Of a DNA stretch of 64,000 bases, positions 1-8,341 are shown one piece after another. Position 1 is the stretch's first letter. Each line of letters starts with the position of its first letter. This stretch comes from Candidatus Tisiphia endosymbiont of Dascillus cervinus (GTDB taxonomy: Bacteria > Pseudomonadota > Alphaproteobacteria > Rickettsiales > Rickettsiaceae), in NCBI RefSeq assembly GCF_964026405.1, contig NZ_OZ032146.1, positions 1,178,001 to 1,242,000 of the forward strand, written 5' to 3'. Position numbers and translations under genes: made by a program. The notes beneath the pieces were generated by a model, which was given only the letters and a program-made list of their open reading frames with translations, was not told the DNA's origin and did not search any database.

Positions 1-2
1 AT

Positions 3-551
3 CTACGTAGGAAAGGTATGGTTCCAGCCATAGTTTATGGAGCAGGTAAAGAAGTATTAGCCGTTTCTATCGAGGAAAAAGAGATAACTAAGCATTATAG
101 AAAACCCGGTTTTATCTCTACAGTTATTCAAATTAAAGTGGGTAGTAAAACGCATAAAGTGTTACCAAAGGCTGTAGAATTGCATCCTATCACTGACATA
201 GTTAGGCATGTTGACTTTGTCCATTTAGAGGAAAAAACCCAAAGAATGGAAGTACCGGTAGTCTATGAGGGTAAAGAAAGAGCTTTGGGAGTTAAAAGAG
301 GTGGATTCTTCAATATAATAAAAAGAACTATAACTCTTTTATGTGATGTCAATAATATACCTAAAAATATTAATATTGATGTTACCAACATGCATATCGG
401 TCAGTCTTTAAAAGCAAAAAGCATTAAACTCCCTGAAGGAGTCCAGCTAGCTAGTAAAAATGATTTTATTATGGCTACTATAATTGGTCGTAAGGGTAGT
501 AAGTCAGAAGATGAAGAAGCTGCAACTGAGGAAGTGAAGCCGGCAAAGTAG
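3..551 (+). CDS. rplY: 50S ribosomal protein L25/Ctc (5' end outside window)
   Basis: 5S rRNA-binding protein of the large ribosomal subunit, in the longer Ctc form with a C-terminal domain. The reading frame is open from base 3 and encodes [13 protein letters not shown], the conserved start of the L25 fold, so the true start codon lies before the window and the ATG at 18 is internal. The C-terminal half carries the Ctc beta domain, and the protein ends in an acidic tail ([15 protein letters not shown]). The order rplY, pth, ychF is the usual one in Rickettsiales and supports the call. Between rplY and pth a palindromic repeat has been inserted. Confidence 0.93.
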   Translation, partial: LRRKGMVPAIVYGAGKEVLAVSIEEKEITKHYRKPGFISTVIQIKVGSKTHKVLPKAVELHPITDIVRHVDFVHLEEKTQRMEVPVVYEGKERALGVKRGGFFNIIKRTITLLCDVNNIPKNINIDVTNMHIGQSLKAKSIKLPEGVQLASKNDFIMATIIGRKGSKSEDEEAATEEVKPAK

Positions 552-591
552 TTGTTTTTGAAGCTATAAGGGTACTATGTCTTGGATATCA

Positions 592-769
592 CCCACAACT
601 GTTGAAAGTTAAAAATCGTCTATTAGCGAGGAGACCGTAGGTCGACGAAGCCCATATGACAAGTTTCATGGATTGCCACGCTCACGTACGTTCGCTCGCT
701 AATAGACGGTTTAAGCCTTACAACACTGCTTCGCTAATAGACGATTTTTTAACTTTCAACAGTTGTGGG
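592..769. repeat. 178-bp palindromic element between rplY and pth
   Basis: The outer arms (592-628 and 732-769) are inverted copies about 37-38 bases long that differ only by one A/T in a homopolymer; both start from CCCACAACTGTTGAAAG. The interior contains a repeat unit with 'gaggagaccgtaggtcgac' that recurs in inverse orientation at 57791-57882, and a second short copy of the 'cgctaatagacg' motif. It looks like a MITE-like or RPE-like element. The rest of this gap (552-591 and 770-880) holds only the pth upstream region, with no gene visible. Confidence 0.75.
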
Positions 770-880
770 TCGAGGTGCTAGGCGTACATATAGTATGTGA
801 ACACCGCAGATATTGGATAATGACAACACAATTCTTGATTTTCATCGAGTATACAAATCGCTCTCTAATGATATTATAAT

Positions 881-1462
881 ATGCTTAAATCTGAAGACAA
901 AGGATATATACTTGTTGTAGGTTTGGGCAATATAGGCAAAGGGTATCAAAATACTCGCCATAATGTTGGCTTCATAGCTATTGATTATTTATCAGAATAT
1001 TATAAAATTTCTTGGAATACCAAAGTTAAATTTCATGCAGAACTTGCACAAGGGACAATAGAGGGACATAAATTACTATTAGCAAAGCCTCTGACTTACA
1101 TGAATCTGTCCGGTAAAGCAGTACAAGCAATATGTTCTTACTATAATATCAAACCACCAAATATTTTCGTTTTACATGATGATATAGATTTAGAAACTGG
1201 TAGAATAAAATATAAATTGGCTGGTGGTAGTGGTGGGCATAATGGTTTAAAATCATTGGATCAGTGTGTAGGAAATGATTATCACCGTATCAGAATCGGG
1301 GTAGGAAGACCAGTAGCTAATGGTGATGTATCTGATTACGTCTTATCTGCTTTTTCTAAAGAAGAGTATAAAATTATTGTTAATTCCATTGAGGTAATAA
1401 TTAATAATTTCCGTTTATTGCTTTCAGGTGAAATGGAAGAGTTTAAAAGGAGCATCGTTTAA
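881..1462 (+). CDS. pth: Peptidyl-tRNA hydrolase
   Basis: Cytosolic esterase that releases tRNA from peptidyl-tRNAs dropped from the ribosome. The 193-residue length is normal for Pth. Visible signatures are GLGN (14-17, substrate-binding Asn), NTRHNVG with the catalytic His27, the LHDDID segment with the catalytic Asp, and GGSGGHNGLKS, the tRNA and peptide-binding loop. The start at 881 gives a short N-terminal extension before the first strand (YILVVGLGN), as in many alphaproteobacteria. It lies downstream of rplY and upstream of ychF, as in Rickettsia. Confidence 0.96.
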   Translation: MLKSEDKGYILVVGLGNIGKGYQNTRHNVGFIAIDYLSEYYKISWNTKVKFHAELAQGTIEGHKLLLAKPLTYMNLSGKAVQAICSYYNIKPPNIFVLHDDIDLETGRIKYKLAGGSGGHNGLKSLDQCVGNDYHRIRIGVGRPVANGDVSDYVLSAFSKEEYKIIVNSIEVIINNFRLLLSGEMEEFKRSIV

Positions 1463-1523
1463 ATATGAAACAACAATTAACTTGTGTCTATGCAGATGAC
1501 ATGGATCACAATATTCAAAGATA

Positions 1524-1889
1524 ATGCAGGATGGGTTAGATGAACTTGCTAAAAACAAGAAGGATCTTGATGCTGTCCAATCTTTTTCCTTCTCGTGTTT
1601 TGATAATAATAAAAACTTTGTTGCTGGTATAAAAGGTATACTTATGTATGGTTGTTTATACGTTGATACGTTATGGGTTTCTGAAGATTCTCGAGGTCAG
1701 AATTATGGTACTTTGCTAATGTCCAAGGCAGAAAATCTAGCACGAAAGCGTAATTGTAAATTTATGACTTTAAATACTACCGATTGGCAGGCCAGACCAT
1801 TTTATGAAAAATTAGGTTTTAAATTAGAGTTTGTAAGAAGTGGCTATGATAAAGATTCGGAAGCATATTATTTAAGGAAAGATTTATGA
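1524..1889 (+). CDS. GNAT-family N-acetyltransferase, probably frameshifted at 5' end
   Basis: Acetyl-CoA-dependent acetyltransferase fold of unknown substrate. The core shows a beta strand (LYVDTLWV) followed by the acetyl-CoA pyrophosphate loop SRGQNYGT and the late motif FYEKLGF. The frame starting at 1524 is short (121 residues) and lacks a clear ribosome-binding site. An ATG at 1465, just after pth, opens a 19-codon frame (MKQQLTCVYADDMDHNIQR) that ends at the TAA overlapping the 1524 start, two bases out of phase. That looks like the original N-terminus separated by a small indel, so the gene may be a pseudogene or may have re-initiated. The stop overlaps the ychF start by 4 bases (ATGA), suggesting cotranscription. 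Confidence 0.75.
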   Translation: MQDGLDELAKNKKDLDAVQSFSFSCFDNNKNFVAGIKGILMYGCLYVDTLWVSEDSRGQNYGTLLMSKAENLARKRNCKFMTLNTTDWQARPFYEKLGFKLEFVRSGYDKDSEAYYLRKDL

Positions 1890-2983
1890 CACTAAGATGT
1901 GGTATTGTTGGTTTACCAAATGTAGGAAAATCAACTTTATTTAATGCTTTAACTTCCAGTGTTGCAGCAGAAGCGGCTAATTATCCTTTCTGCACTATAG
2001 AGCCAAATTCTGCTATAGTATCAGTACCGGATGATAGGCTAAATGAGTTGGCAGCTATTGCTAATTCTACTAAAATTATTCCTACTTATATAGAAGTTGT
2101 AGATATTGCAGGTTTGGTAAAAGGTGCTAGTAAAGGGGAGGGGCTGGGTAATAAATTCTTATCTCACATACGAGAGGTTGATGCTATTTTGCACGTACTA
2201 CGTTGTTTTGAAGATATAGATATTACTCATGTGCATAATAAGATCGATCCAATATATGATGCTGAGATAATAGAAACAGAATTAATTTTAGCAGATCTTG
2301 AATCGGTAGAAAAACGCTTAACAAATTCTGAGAAACGTTTGAAAACAGGCGATAAAGCTTTAAAAGAGCAAGTAGAATTATTAAAAGAGATTCAAGCAAC
2401 TCTCGCAATAGGTAAACCAGTTCGTAGCATGCTCAAGACTTATAGTAAAGAGGCTTTAGATCAATTGCAATTATTGACTTCTAAGCCGGTTTTGTATGCT
2501 TGTAATGTTTTGGAAAATGATGCAATTACTGGCAATAAATTTACTGATCTTGTAGCAAAAAAAGCTGAAGAAGAAGGGGCAAAACATGTTCTCATCTCAT
2601 CAAAAATTGAAGCAGATATTGCGGTTTTGGAAAGTAAAGAAGAAAAAATTGAGTTCTTAAATAGTATAGGGCTTGTGGAGACAGGTCTGAGCAAAATTAT
2701 AAAAGAAATGTATAATTTATTAGATCTAAAAAGCTTTTTTACTGTTGGTCCCAAAGAAACACATGGCTGGACTTTTCGTAATGGTACGCTAGCTCCTCAA
2801 GCAGCCGGTATTATTCATACTGATTTTGAGAAAGGTTTTATCCGGGCTGAGGTTATTAGTTATGAAGATTATATAAATTTTAATGGTGAAGTGAAAGCCA
2901 AAGAAATGGGTAAAATGCGTTTAGAGGGCAAGGAGTATAAAATGCAGGATGGGGATGTGGTACATTTTAGGTTTAATGTTTAA
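1886..2983 (+). CDS. ychF: Redox-regulated ATPase YchF (Obg/OLA1 family)
   Basis: Ribosome-associated P-loop ATPase of the OLA1/YchF group. The P-loop is GLPNVGKS (9-16). The G-domain contains VVDIAGLVKGAS (switch II) and a coiled-coil insertion around residues 130-175. The C-terminal TGS domain is recognisable from TVGPKETHGWTF to the end (DVVHFRFNV). The length of 365 fits the family. The start overlaps the stop of the upstream acetyltransferase gene (ATGA), which supports translational coupling. Confidence 0.96.
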   Translation: MTLRCGIVGLPNVGKSTLFNALTSSVAAEAANYPFCTIEPNSAIVSVPDDRLNELAAIANSTKIIPTYIEVVDIAGLVKGASKGEGLGNKFLSHIREVDAILHVLRCFEDIDITHVHNKIDPIYDAEIIETELILADLESVEKRLTNSEKRLKTGDKALKEQVELLKEIQATLAIGKPVRSMLKTYSKEALDQLQLLTSKPVLYACNVLENDAITGNKFTDLVAKKAEEEGAKHVLISSKIEADIAVLESKEEKIEFLNSIGLVETGLSKIIKEMYNLLDLKSFFTVGPKETHGWTFRNGTLAPQAAGIIHTDFEKGFIRAEVISYEDYINFNGEVKAKEMGKMRLEGKEYKMQDGDVVHFRFNV

Positions 2984-2997
2984 AGAAGGGTAGTTAA

Positions 2998-3666
2998 TTG
3001 AGGAAATTATACCATTATCCTATTTGTCCATTATCACGTCAAGTTCGGGTGTATTTAAAAGAGCTAGATGTGCAGTTTACTATGGTTAAGGAGGATTATT
3101 GGCTTCGGGATAAGGAATTCTTGTCTTTAAATCCGGCGGGGACGACACCTGTCTTACAAGAGGCATCCAATTTAATTATAGCAGGAATCTATCCGATCAC
3201 TGAGTATTTTCATGAAAAATATCCAAATTTTAATTTTATGGACGAAGAATTTGATATTAGATGCGAAATCCGTCGATTACTCAGTTGGTTTAATGAAAAA
3301 TTTTACCGTGAAGTAACAAAAATTATTATCGATGAAAAAATAGTAAGGTCCTTCTGCCAATTAGGTGGTCCTAGAACCGATTTTCTTAGAGCAGCAAAGA
3401 CTAATTTGTCACATCATTTAACCTATATGTCCAGTTTATTGGAGCTACGTAGCTTTATTGCCTCAAATTCCTTAAGTTGTGCAGATATAGCTGCTGCCTG
3501 TCATATATCGGTTCTAGATTATTTTGGCGAAATTAATTGGGACAAATGGCTGTCTATTCGTCATTGGTATGCAATCATAAAATCTAGACCTAGCTTCCGC
3601 CCCTTATTACATGACCAAATACCAGGTTTCACCCCACCACCTTGTTATGCTGATTTAGATTTTTAG
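2998..3666 (+). CDS. Glutathione S-transferase-family protein
   Basis: A 222-residue protein with the GST architecture: an N-terminal thioredoxin-like domain starting KLYHYPICPLSRQVR, with the CPLS motif where glutathione would bind, a conserved 'TTPVLQ' cis-Pro region, then an all-helical C-terminal domain. The proposed start is a TTG at 2998, placed after an AGAAGGG-like ribosome-binding stretch and 14 bases after ychF. The substrate is unknown; such proteins are common in Rickettsiales and may be stringent-starvation-like rather than classical detoxifying enzymes. Confidence 0.8.
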   Translation: MRKLYHYPICPLSRQVRVYLKELDVQFTMVKEDYWLRDKEFLSLNPAGTTPVLQEASNLIIAGIYPITEYFHEKYPNFNFMDEEFDIRCEIRRLLSWFNEKFYREVTKIIIDEKIVRSFCQLGGPRTDFLRAAKTNLSHHLTYMSSLLELRSFIASNSLSCADIAAACHISVLDYFGEINWDKWLSIRHWYAIIKSRPSFRPLLHDQIPGFTPPPCYADLDF

Positions 3667-3732
3667 TGGTTGCGGTGCAGTTACTTTTATGATAGCTTCT
3701 AGGTGAATAGTATAATTAAAATAGAGGATATT

Positions 3733-4374
3733 ATGAGTAAAGGTGACGATAATAATCCAAAAGTGGATTCTCTACCGTCTTATAAGGAAGATGTAACTCA
3801 AAAACCAAAAGAAGCCCAAGAACGTTTGTCTGCAGAAGAGCTAAAGAGTCATATAGGAGAAATGCCTAACACTTTTCTAGCTTTGAAACAACTAGAGGAT
3901 GTACAAAAGAATCTTGAACAAGCCCGTGGGCTTTTTGCTGGTACTACTAGTAAGGCTCTTTCTGGGGTAGAGAAATTAGAATTTGAAAAAGCTGGAGAGG
4001 CTTTTGAGAAATTTATGAGTTCATTTGAAAAACTGAGGACATTTGCTGATAGTGTAGATCATAAAAAACCCCTAGACAGCTTGAATGATTCATTAACTCT
4101 TACCGGTCGCTTAAAAGATTTCGCCAAAGATCAATTAATGAAAGTTGAAAAAATATTTGAAGGATCAGCTAATGCAGTTAAAAATAATTCAATTTTAAAT
4201 GCAGTAGGGAATGTGATAAAATCTGCATGTCATGCGGTTGGTACTATAGCTAAAGGTACTTTAAACAATGCGATAGCTACTGGAGAACTTGCCAAAAGTG
4301 TTGTTAATCTAGGTGTAGCAATAAAAGATAGCATTGTAGGAAAAGGAGTGAAACAAGCAACTAGGGGTGTTTAG
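3733..4374 (+). CDS. Hypothetical protein with helical, charged N-terminal half
   Basis: I do not recognise a named family. The start chosen is the ATG at 3733 (MSKGDDNNPK) because AGAGGA lies about 7 bases upstream; an in-frame GTG at 3703 would add ten residues. The 213-residue product has a hydrophilic, lysine/glutamate-rich first two thirds predicted to be helical or coiled, and a C-terminal third rich in Ala, Gly and Val (from NSILNAVGNVIK to the end) that could be amphipathic. No signal peptide is evident. The gene ends just before a composite palindromic repeat. It could be a rickettsial-specific protein or an effector, but nothing proves this. Confidence 0.6.
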   Translation: MSKGDDNNPKVDSLPSYKEDVTQKPKEAQERLSAEELKSHIGEMPNTFLALKQLEDVQKNLEQARGLFAGTTSKALSGVEKLEFEKAGEAFEKFMSSFEKLRTFADSVDHKKPLDSLNDSLTLTGRLKDFAKDQLMKVEKIFEGSANAVKNNSILNAVGNVIKSACHAVGTIAKGTLNNAIATGELAKSVVNLGVAIKDSIVGKGVKQATRGV

Positions 4375-4380
4375 TTTGAC

Positions 4381-4790
4381 ATAGTACCCTAACCCGAGTT
4401 GCCAATTAATTATACTGGCAAAAGCTATATTTAACGCTGGTTTCATGTGAGGCTCGATACTAAAACATTTTTAATACAAACATATTTCTAAAAAATATAG
4501 TTTTTATTAAGTGTTTTAATGTTACAAATTAACTTCAAATGTTCATAAAACCTAGCTCTGCTCTTATAAATTAATTGGCAACTCGGGTTACCCTACATTT
4601 TTCTATAATCGTCATAGCAAGGCATCTTTAGATGCCGTGGCGATCTAGGTAAACAGCGAAGCTGTTTTTTTAGAGTAACGCTTCGCGTATCTTGGATTGC
4701 CGCGTCGCCGCTTTCAGCGGCTTCTCGCAATGACGCTCGGAAGACCCCTTAACAGTAGTGAAATAAAAATGTAGGGTACTATGGTAGTTT
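4381..4790. repeat. Composite palindromic repeat, split by a MITE
   Basis: The ends are inverted: left 'catagtaccctaca' (interrupted by the MITE at 4392-4588) and right 'aaaaatgtagggtactatgg' near 4767-4787. The interior includes the 'cgtcat.gcaagg' and 'ctcgcaatgacg' arms. A close relative, in inverse orientation and not interrupted, lies at 33508-33659. This accounts for the whole 4375-4799 gap, where no gene is seen. Confidence 0.75.
4392..4588. mobile_element. 197-bp MITE (copy 1), IS982-type ends
   Basis: Terminal inverted repeats ACCCGAGTTGCCAATTAATT and its complement bound a 197-bp non-coding element. It is flanked by a perfect 7-bp target duplication, TACCCTA, at 4385-4391 and 4589-4595. 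Near-identical copies of the same length lie at 8498-8694 and, inverted, at 26329-26525. The termini match those of the complete IS982-family element at 25139-26124 except for one base (ACCCG versus ACCCC), so that transposase is the likely mover. This copy sits inside an older palindromic repeat. Confidence 0.9.
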
Positions 4791-4799
4791 GACAACACC

Positions 4800-5810
4800 C
4801 TATATCCCACTTGTATTGATATATTCATGGATTTTTAGTAAATCATACCAAGTGGTTTTTTTCTGCATTGGTTGTCTAAGCAAATAGGCAGGATGGAAGA
4901 TAGAAGTGGTTTGAATTGGTTTGCTAAGATACTGATTTGTGTATAAATAATATTCTTGTCTGATTTTACTTATACCAGTATTTTTGCCAAGTAAGCTGGT
5001 TGCCGCGACATTTCCCACTAAAACAATTAGTTTTGGGTTTATTAAAGCAATATGTTTCTCAACAAAAGGTCTGCAAATATCTATTTCTTTTTGCGTTGGT
5101 TGGCGGTTGGCTGGTGGACGCCAAAATACAGTGTTAGTAATATAAGCGTTATGTTCTCTTGAAATATTGATAGAGGCTAATACATTATCAAGTAACTTAC
5201 CACTTTCCCCGCAAAATGGTATCCCTTGTGCATCTTCGCTACTACCCGGTGCTTCCCCAATAAACATTATAGAACTTTGTGGATTGCCATCAGCAAATAC
5301 GGTTTTATTAGCTAATTTCTTTAAACCACAACCATCAAAATCCATTAGTAGTTTTTTTAGTTCTTCTAGGCTGCTAGCTGAGTTAGCCAAAGTTCTAGAC
5401 AAGGAAATACTGTCATCCTGTTTCTGTGCAGGATATGGATTCCCGCCTGTGCGGGAATGACATGAAGGATTGCGGGAATGATTAGAAATGGATTGCTTCG
5501 TCGCCACTAAAGTGCCTTCTCGCAATGACGTGTGGGTAAAAGTACTGTCGTCATTGCGAGGAGGCGTAGCCGACGAAGCAATCCATATAGGGCATGAAGA
5601 ATTGCGGGAATGACTAAGAGTGTTGGAATGACCAGGACTGTTGGAGCTAGGTAGAGCTGGTGGAATACTAATCGGCTTAGCTTTAATATTAGAATTAATA
5701 TGTATTTTTTGCTGATTAATAGTTGATTCTGAAAAATAATAATCTATACCAATTGCTTGCAACCATTTTAGTTGGTTGATTTTTTGTGTAAAATGCGTCA
5801 TTTTATTCAT
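4800..5810 (-). CDS. Uracil-DNA glycosylase (family 4/5 type) with in-frame repeat insertion
   Basis: Base-excision enzyme that removes uracil from DNA. The catalytic domain fills the C-terminal 190 residues: the FIGEAPGSSED motif, IPFCGESGKLLD, and the HPAYLLR motif near the end. Only one of the usual early cysteines is obvious (DGCGL), as seen in other alphaproteobacterial members. At 336 residues it is far longer than the usual 230-270 because residues about 59-133 (Ser/Arg/Pro-rich) are encoded by tandem palindromic repeats at 5411-5640 that are shared with intergenic regions. The frame stays open through all of them, so the insertion sits between an N-terminal segment and the catalytic domain and may be tolerated as a linker. 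Confidence 0.88.
   Translation of the reverse strand: MNKMTHFTQKINQLKWLQAIGIDYYFSESTINQQKIHINSNIKAKPISIPPALPSSNSPGHSNTLSHSRNSSCPIWIASSATPPRNDDSTFTHTSLREGTLVATKQSISNHSRNPSCHSRTGGNPYPAQKQDDSISLSRTLANSASSLEELKKLLMDFDGCGLKKLANKTVFADGNPQSSIMFIGEAPGSSEDAQGIPFCGESGKLLDNVLASINISREHNAYITNTVFWRPPANRQPTQKEIDICRPFVEKHIALINPKLIVLVGNVAATSLLGKNTGISKIRQEYYLYTNQYLSKPIQTTSIFHPAYLLRQPMQKKTTWYDLLKIHEYINTSGI
5411..5640. repeat. Cluster of palindromic repeats inside the UDG gene
   Basis: At least three repeat types are packed together: a 'gattcccgcctgtgcgggaatgac' hairpin type, a 'ggattgcttcgtcg...ctcgcaatgacg' half unit and its inverse 'cgtcattgcgagga...gacgaagcaatcc'. The same units occur between genes at 11828-11924, 38041-38135 and elsewhere. 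All are read through in frame by the UDG gene on the minus strand. Confidence 0.85.
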
Positions 5811-5831
5811 TTAAAAAATATTTCGTAGTAG

Positions 5832-6770
5832 ATGGAAGAATATAACGTACCAAAAAATTTAGATGGGTTTAGACTTGATAAGGCTTTGGTAGGTCTCATC
5901 AGTAAAACATCTAGAAGCCAAATTCAGAAGCTCATAAATGGCTTGCAAGTACAAGTTAATGGTTTGATTATTTCTGATTCCGATTTTAAGGTCAAGGAGA
6001 ATGATCTTATTTCAGTAATTTTTAAAGATCCTGAGCCTTTAACAATGCAGGAAGCTGATATTAAACTTGATATTTTCTATGAAGATGAAGATTTAATGGT
6101 TATCAATAAAGCAGCTGGTATGACAGTACATCCTGGTAGTGGAAACCATCATGATACTTTGGTAAATGCTTTGTTACACCATGCAAAATCTTTATCTAGC
6201 ATAGGAGGGTTAGAAAGACCTGGTATAGTTCATCGTTTAGATAAAGATACATCAGGCTTGATGGTTGTTGCCAAAAATAATTTTGCCCATCAACATCTTG
6301 CCAGTCAGATAGAAAGCCGTAATCTTATACGCAAATATAAAGCATTAGTTTGGGGTATTATAAATCCACAACAAGGAATTATTAGAAATAATATCGGAAG
6401 AAGCCGTTTGACACGGCAAAAAATGACTATTTTAAAATTTGGTGGCAAAGAGGCAATTACTCATTATAAAACAGAAGAAATATTTTTTGATGGTATTATA
6501 AGTATGGTAGAATGTCGACTTACTACTGGTCGAACTCATCAAATCAGAGTGCAGCTGAGTCATTTAAAACATTCTGTGGTAGGAGACCAAACTTATGGTA
6601 AGAATAGCAGGAAAGTTAGCCATAATTATAGCATAGTACCACAAAAATTAATGGATTTCAAGAGGCAAGCATTACATTCTTGGTATATAAGTTTTTCCCA
6701 CCCGGTAAGTGATAAATTATTAGAATTTGAATCACCCCTACCGCCGGATATTATGGAAATAATTGCATGA
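5832..6770 (+). CDS. rluD: 23S rRNA pseudouridine synthase, RluD type
   Basis: Converts uridines of 23S rRNA (helix 69 in E. coli) to pseudouridine. An N-terminal S4 RNA-binding domain (about residues 10-70) precedes the catalytic domain with the RluA-family motif HRLDKDTSGLMVVAKN containing the catalytic Asp, and GRTHQIRVQL later. The 312-residue length is typical. The gene is divergent from the UDG gene with only 21 bases between them, and its stop overlaps the prmC start (ATGA), so the two are probably cotranscribed. Confidence 0.93.
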   Translation: MEEYNVPKNLDGFRLDKALVGLISKTSRSQIQKLINGLQVQVNGLIISDSDFKVKENDLISVIFKDPEPLTMQEADIKLDIFYEDEDLMVINKAAGMTVHPGSGNHHDTLVNALLHHAKSLSSIGGLERPGIVHRLDKDTSGLMVVAKNNFAHQHLASQIESRNLIRKYKALVWGIINPQQGIIRNNIGRSRLTRQKMTILKFGGKEAITHYKTEEIFFDGIISMVECRLTTGRTHQIRVQLSHLKHSVVGDQTYGKNSRKVSHNYSIVPQKLMDFKRQALHSWYISFSHPVSDKLLEFESPLPPDIMEIIA

Positions 6771-7642
6771 ATATAAAAGAATCCTTAATTTATGTTGCTA
6801 GCAAGTTGCAAGTAGTGGGTATTAAATCAGCCAACTTAGAATCACGCATATTGATGCAACATGCGACTGATAAACCTATTGAATATTTATTAGCAAGGTC
6901 AGAAGAAGAATTGACGCAACAAGAGCAAATTATTTTTGAGGATTTGGTTAATAGGCGTATATTACTAGAGCCAATAGCCTATATTGTAGGATATAAAGAA
7001 TTTTATAGTTACCAGTTTATTATAAATGATAAAGTACTTATTCCTCGGCAAGATACTGAGATTATTGTAGATGCAATTTTAAAAAATGTTAAATTAAAGG
7101 GTATTGAAACAAATGCCGAGCTAACAATATTGGAGCTTGGTACTGGTAGTGGCTGTATTGCTGTAAGCTTATTATTGGAAATGCTAAATGATAATATCAA
7201 TGTAACTGCGACTGATATAAGTAACGAAGCTATTATTATTGCTCGTCAAAATGCCATAAAACATAAAGTTATTGATAGATTGAAAATAATTAATAGCAAC
7301 TGGTTTGATAATCTAGAAAAGCAAGAATTTGATATCATCGTAAGTAATCCACCATATATTTCTTTTGATGATACTGTTTATATGTCTTCTGAGACCCTAA
7401 AATATGAACCCCACTTAGCCTTATTTGCTGAAGATAATGGATTAGCTTCATATTACATAATCGCTAAAGAAGCCAAGGGATTTTTAAAACAAAATGGTAA
7501 ATTATTCTTAGAGATTGGTTTTAATCAATTGACAGCTGTTACAGAAATTTTTATTAGTTATGGTTATACGGTTAAGCAAGTTTATAAGGATTTGGAAGGT
7601 AGAGATAGAGGGATTCTAATAACCTCCCCCCATTCGGGATAA
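6767..7642 (+). CDS. prmC: Release factor glutamine methyltransferase PrmC
   Basis: Methylates the GGQ glutamine of release factors RF1 and RF2 using SAM. The SAM-binding motif is ELGTGSGCIAVS and the catalytic NPPY motif is in VSNPPYISFDD at about residue 194. The N-terminal helical domain is complete. The last residues (SPHSG) are encoded within a palindromic hairpin (7632-7667), so the C-terminus was probably remodelled by a repeat. In classical Rickettsia PrmC is, as I recall, fused to TrmB; here no TrmB domain follows, only repeats. Confidence 0.93.
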   Translation: MNIKESLIYVASKLQVVGIKSANLESRILMQHATDKPIEYLLARSEEELTQQEQIIFEDLVNRRILLEPIAYIVGYKEFYSYQFIINDKVLIPRQDTEIIVDAILKNVKLKGIETNAELTILELGTGSGCIAVSLLLEMLNDNINVTATDISNEAIIIARQNAIKHKVIDRLKIINSNWFDNLEKQEFDIIVSNPPYISFDDTVYMSSETLKYEPHLALFAEDNGLASYYIIAKEAKGFLKQNGKLFLEIGFNQLTAVTEIFISYGYTVKQVYKDLEGRDRGILITSPHSG

Positions 7643-7667
7643 AAATTAGTTAATTCTTATCCCGAAT
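7632..7667. repeat. 36-bp hairpin at the prmC stop
   Basis: Inverted arms ATTCGGGATAAaAATTA and its complement, with one mismatch and a 2-base centre. A longer, perfect version lies at 24366-24413, and a half copy near 57700-57716. It may act as a terminator for the rluD-prmC unit but has no clear T-run, so it is listed as a repeat. Confidence 0.7.
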
Positions 7668-7676
7668 TTGCCTATT

Positions 7677-7821
7677 ATACCAATTCCCGAAATTAATTTC
7701 TTTTGGTAATTTGTACGTGATACCGGTGCTCAAATCCTCACGTACGTCTTTGTAGGCTGCGGTTTTGTGCTCCGTATCTCCTTCAAATTCCTTAGAATAA
7801 ATTAATTTCAGGAATTGGTAT
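7677..7821. repeat. 145-bp palindromic repeat, family also at 20235-20376
   Basis: Ends 'ataccaattcc.gaaattaattt' are inverted at the right side. The core 'ttgtacgt...tcctcacgtacg...gctgcggtt...tctccttcaaat' matches the repeat that interrupts the ISAs1 remnant at 20235-20376, although the terminal arms differ between the two copies. The gap between prmC and holC contains nothing else. Confidence 0.75.
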
Positions 7822-7879
7822 TACTATGCCTTAAAGCTTTTCGTGTTAGCTATAAGTTTTAAATATTAAGAGAATAACC

Positions 7880-8341
7880 ATGCAACAATTTAGTCTTTAT
7901 CATACTACCGAAGGATCGCTATATAAAACAACCTGCCTTTTAGTAGAAAAATCTTATCATAGTAATTTAAGGATTGTAGTTTTAACTCCGGATCTTGAGG
8001 TACAAGAGTCACTGAATAAGATGATATGGACTTATTCTAGAAAACAGTTTATTCCGCATGGTAGTAAGCTTGATCCATTACCAGAAAAACAACCAGTCTA
8101 TATTACTCATCAGTTAGAGAATCCTAATCAAGCTACGATTCTAATAATCATGGCTCCATTTGATATACAAGAAATTCTTAATAACAAACACTATGTTGCA
8201 CATTTTCAAAGAATAATTATAATATATGATGGTTTGGATAATTTAAGTCTAATAGTTAAAGCAATAAATGAACTAACTATTGCAACACCGGTAATTGATT
8301 GTTATAAACAGGATTCAATGGGAACATGGAGTAAGATTTAA
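7880..8341 (+). CDS. holC: DNA polymerase III subunit chi
   Basis: Clamp-loader accessory subunit that links the chi-psi heterodimer to single-stranded DNA-binding protein. The N-terminus FSLYHTTEGSLYKTTCLLV and the segment SLNKMIWTYSRKQFIPHG are characteristic of HolC. The 153-residue length fits. It stands alone between repeat-filled gaps. Confidence 0.88.
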   Translation: MQQFSLYHTTEGSLYKTTCLLVEKSYHSNLRIVVLTPDLEVQESLNKMIWTYSRKQFIPHGSKLDPLPEKQPVYITHQLENPNQATILIIMAPFDIQEILNNKHYVAHFQRIIIIYDGLDNLSLIVKAINELTIATPVIDCYKQDSMGTWSKI

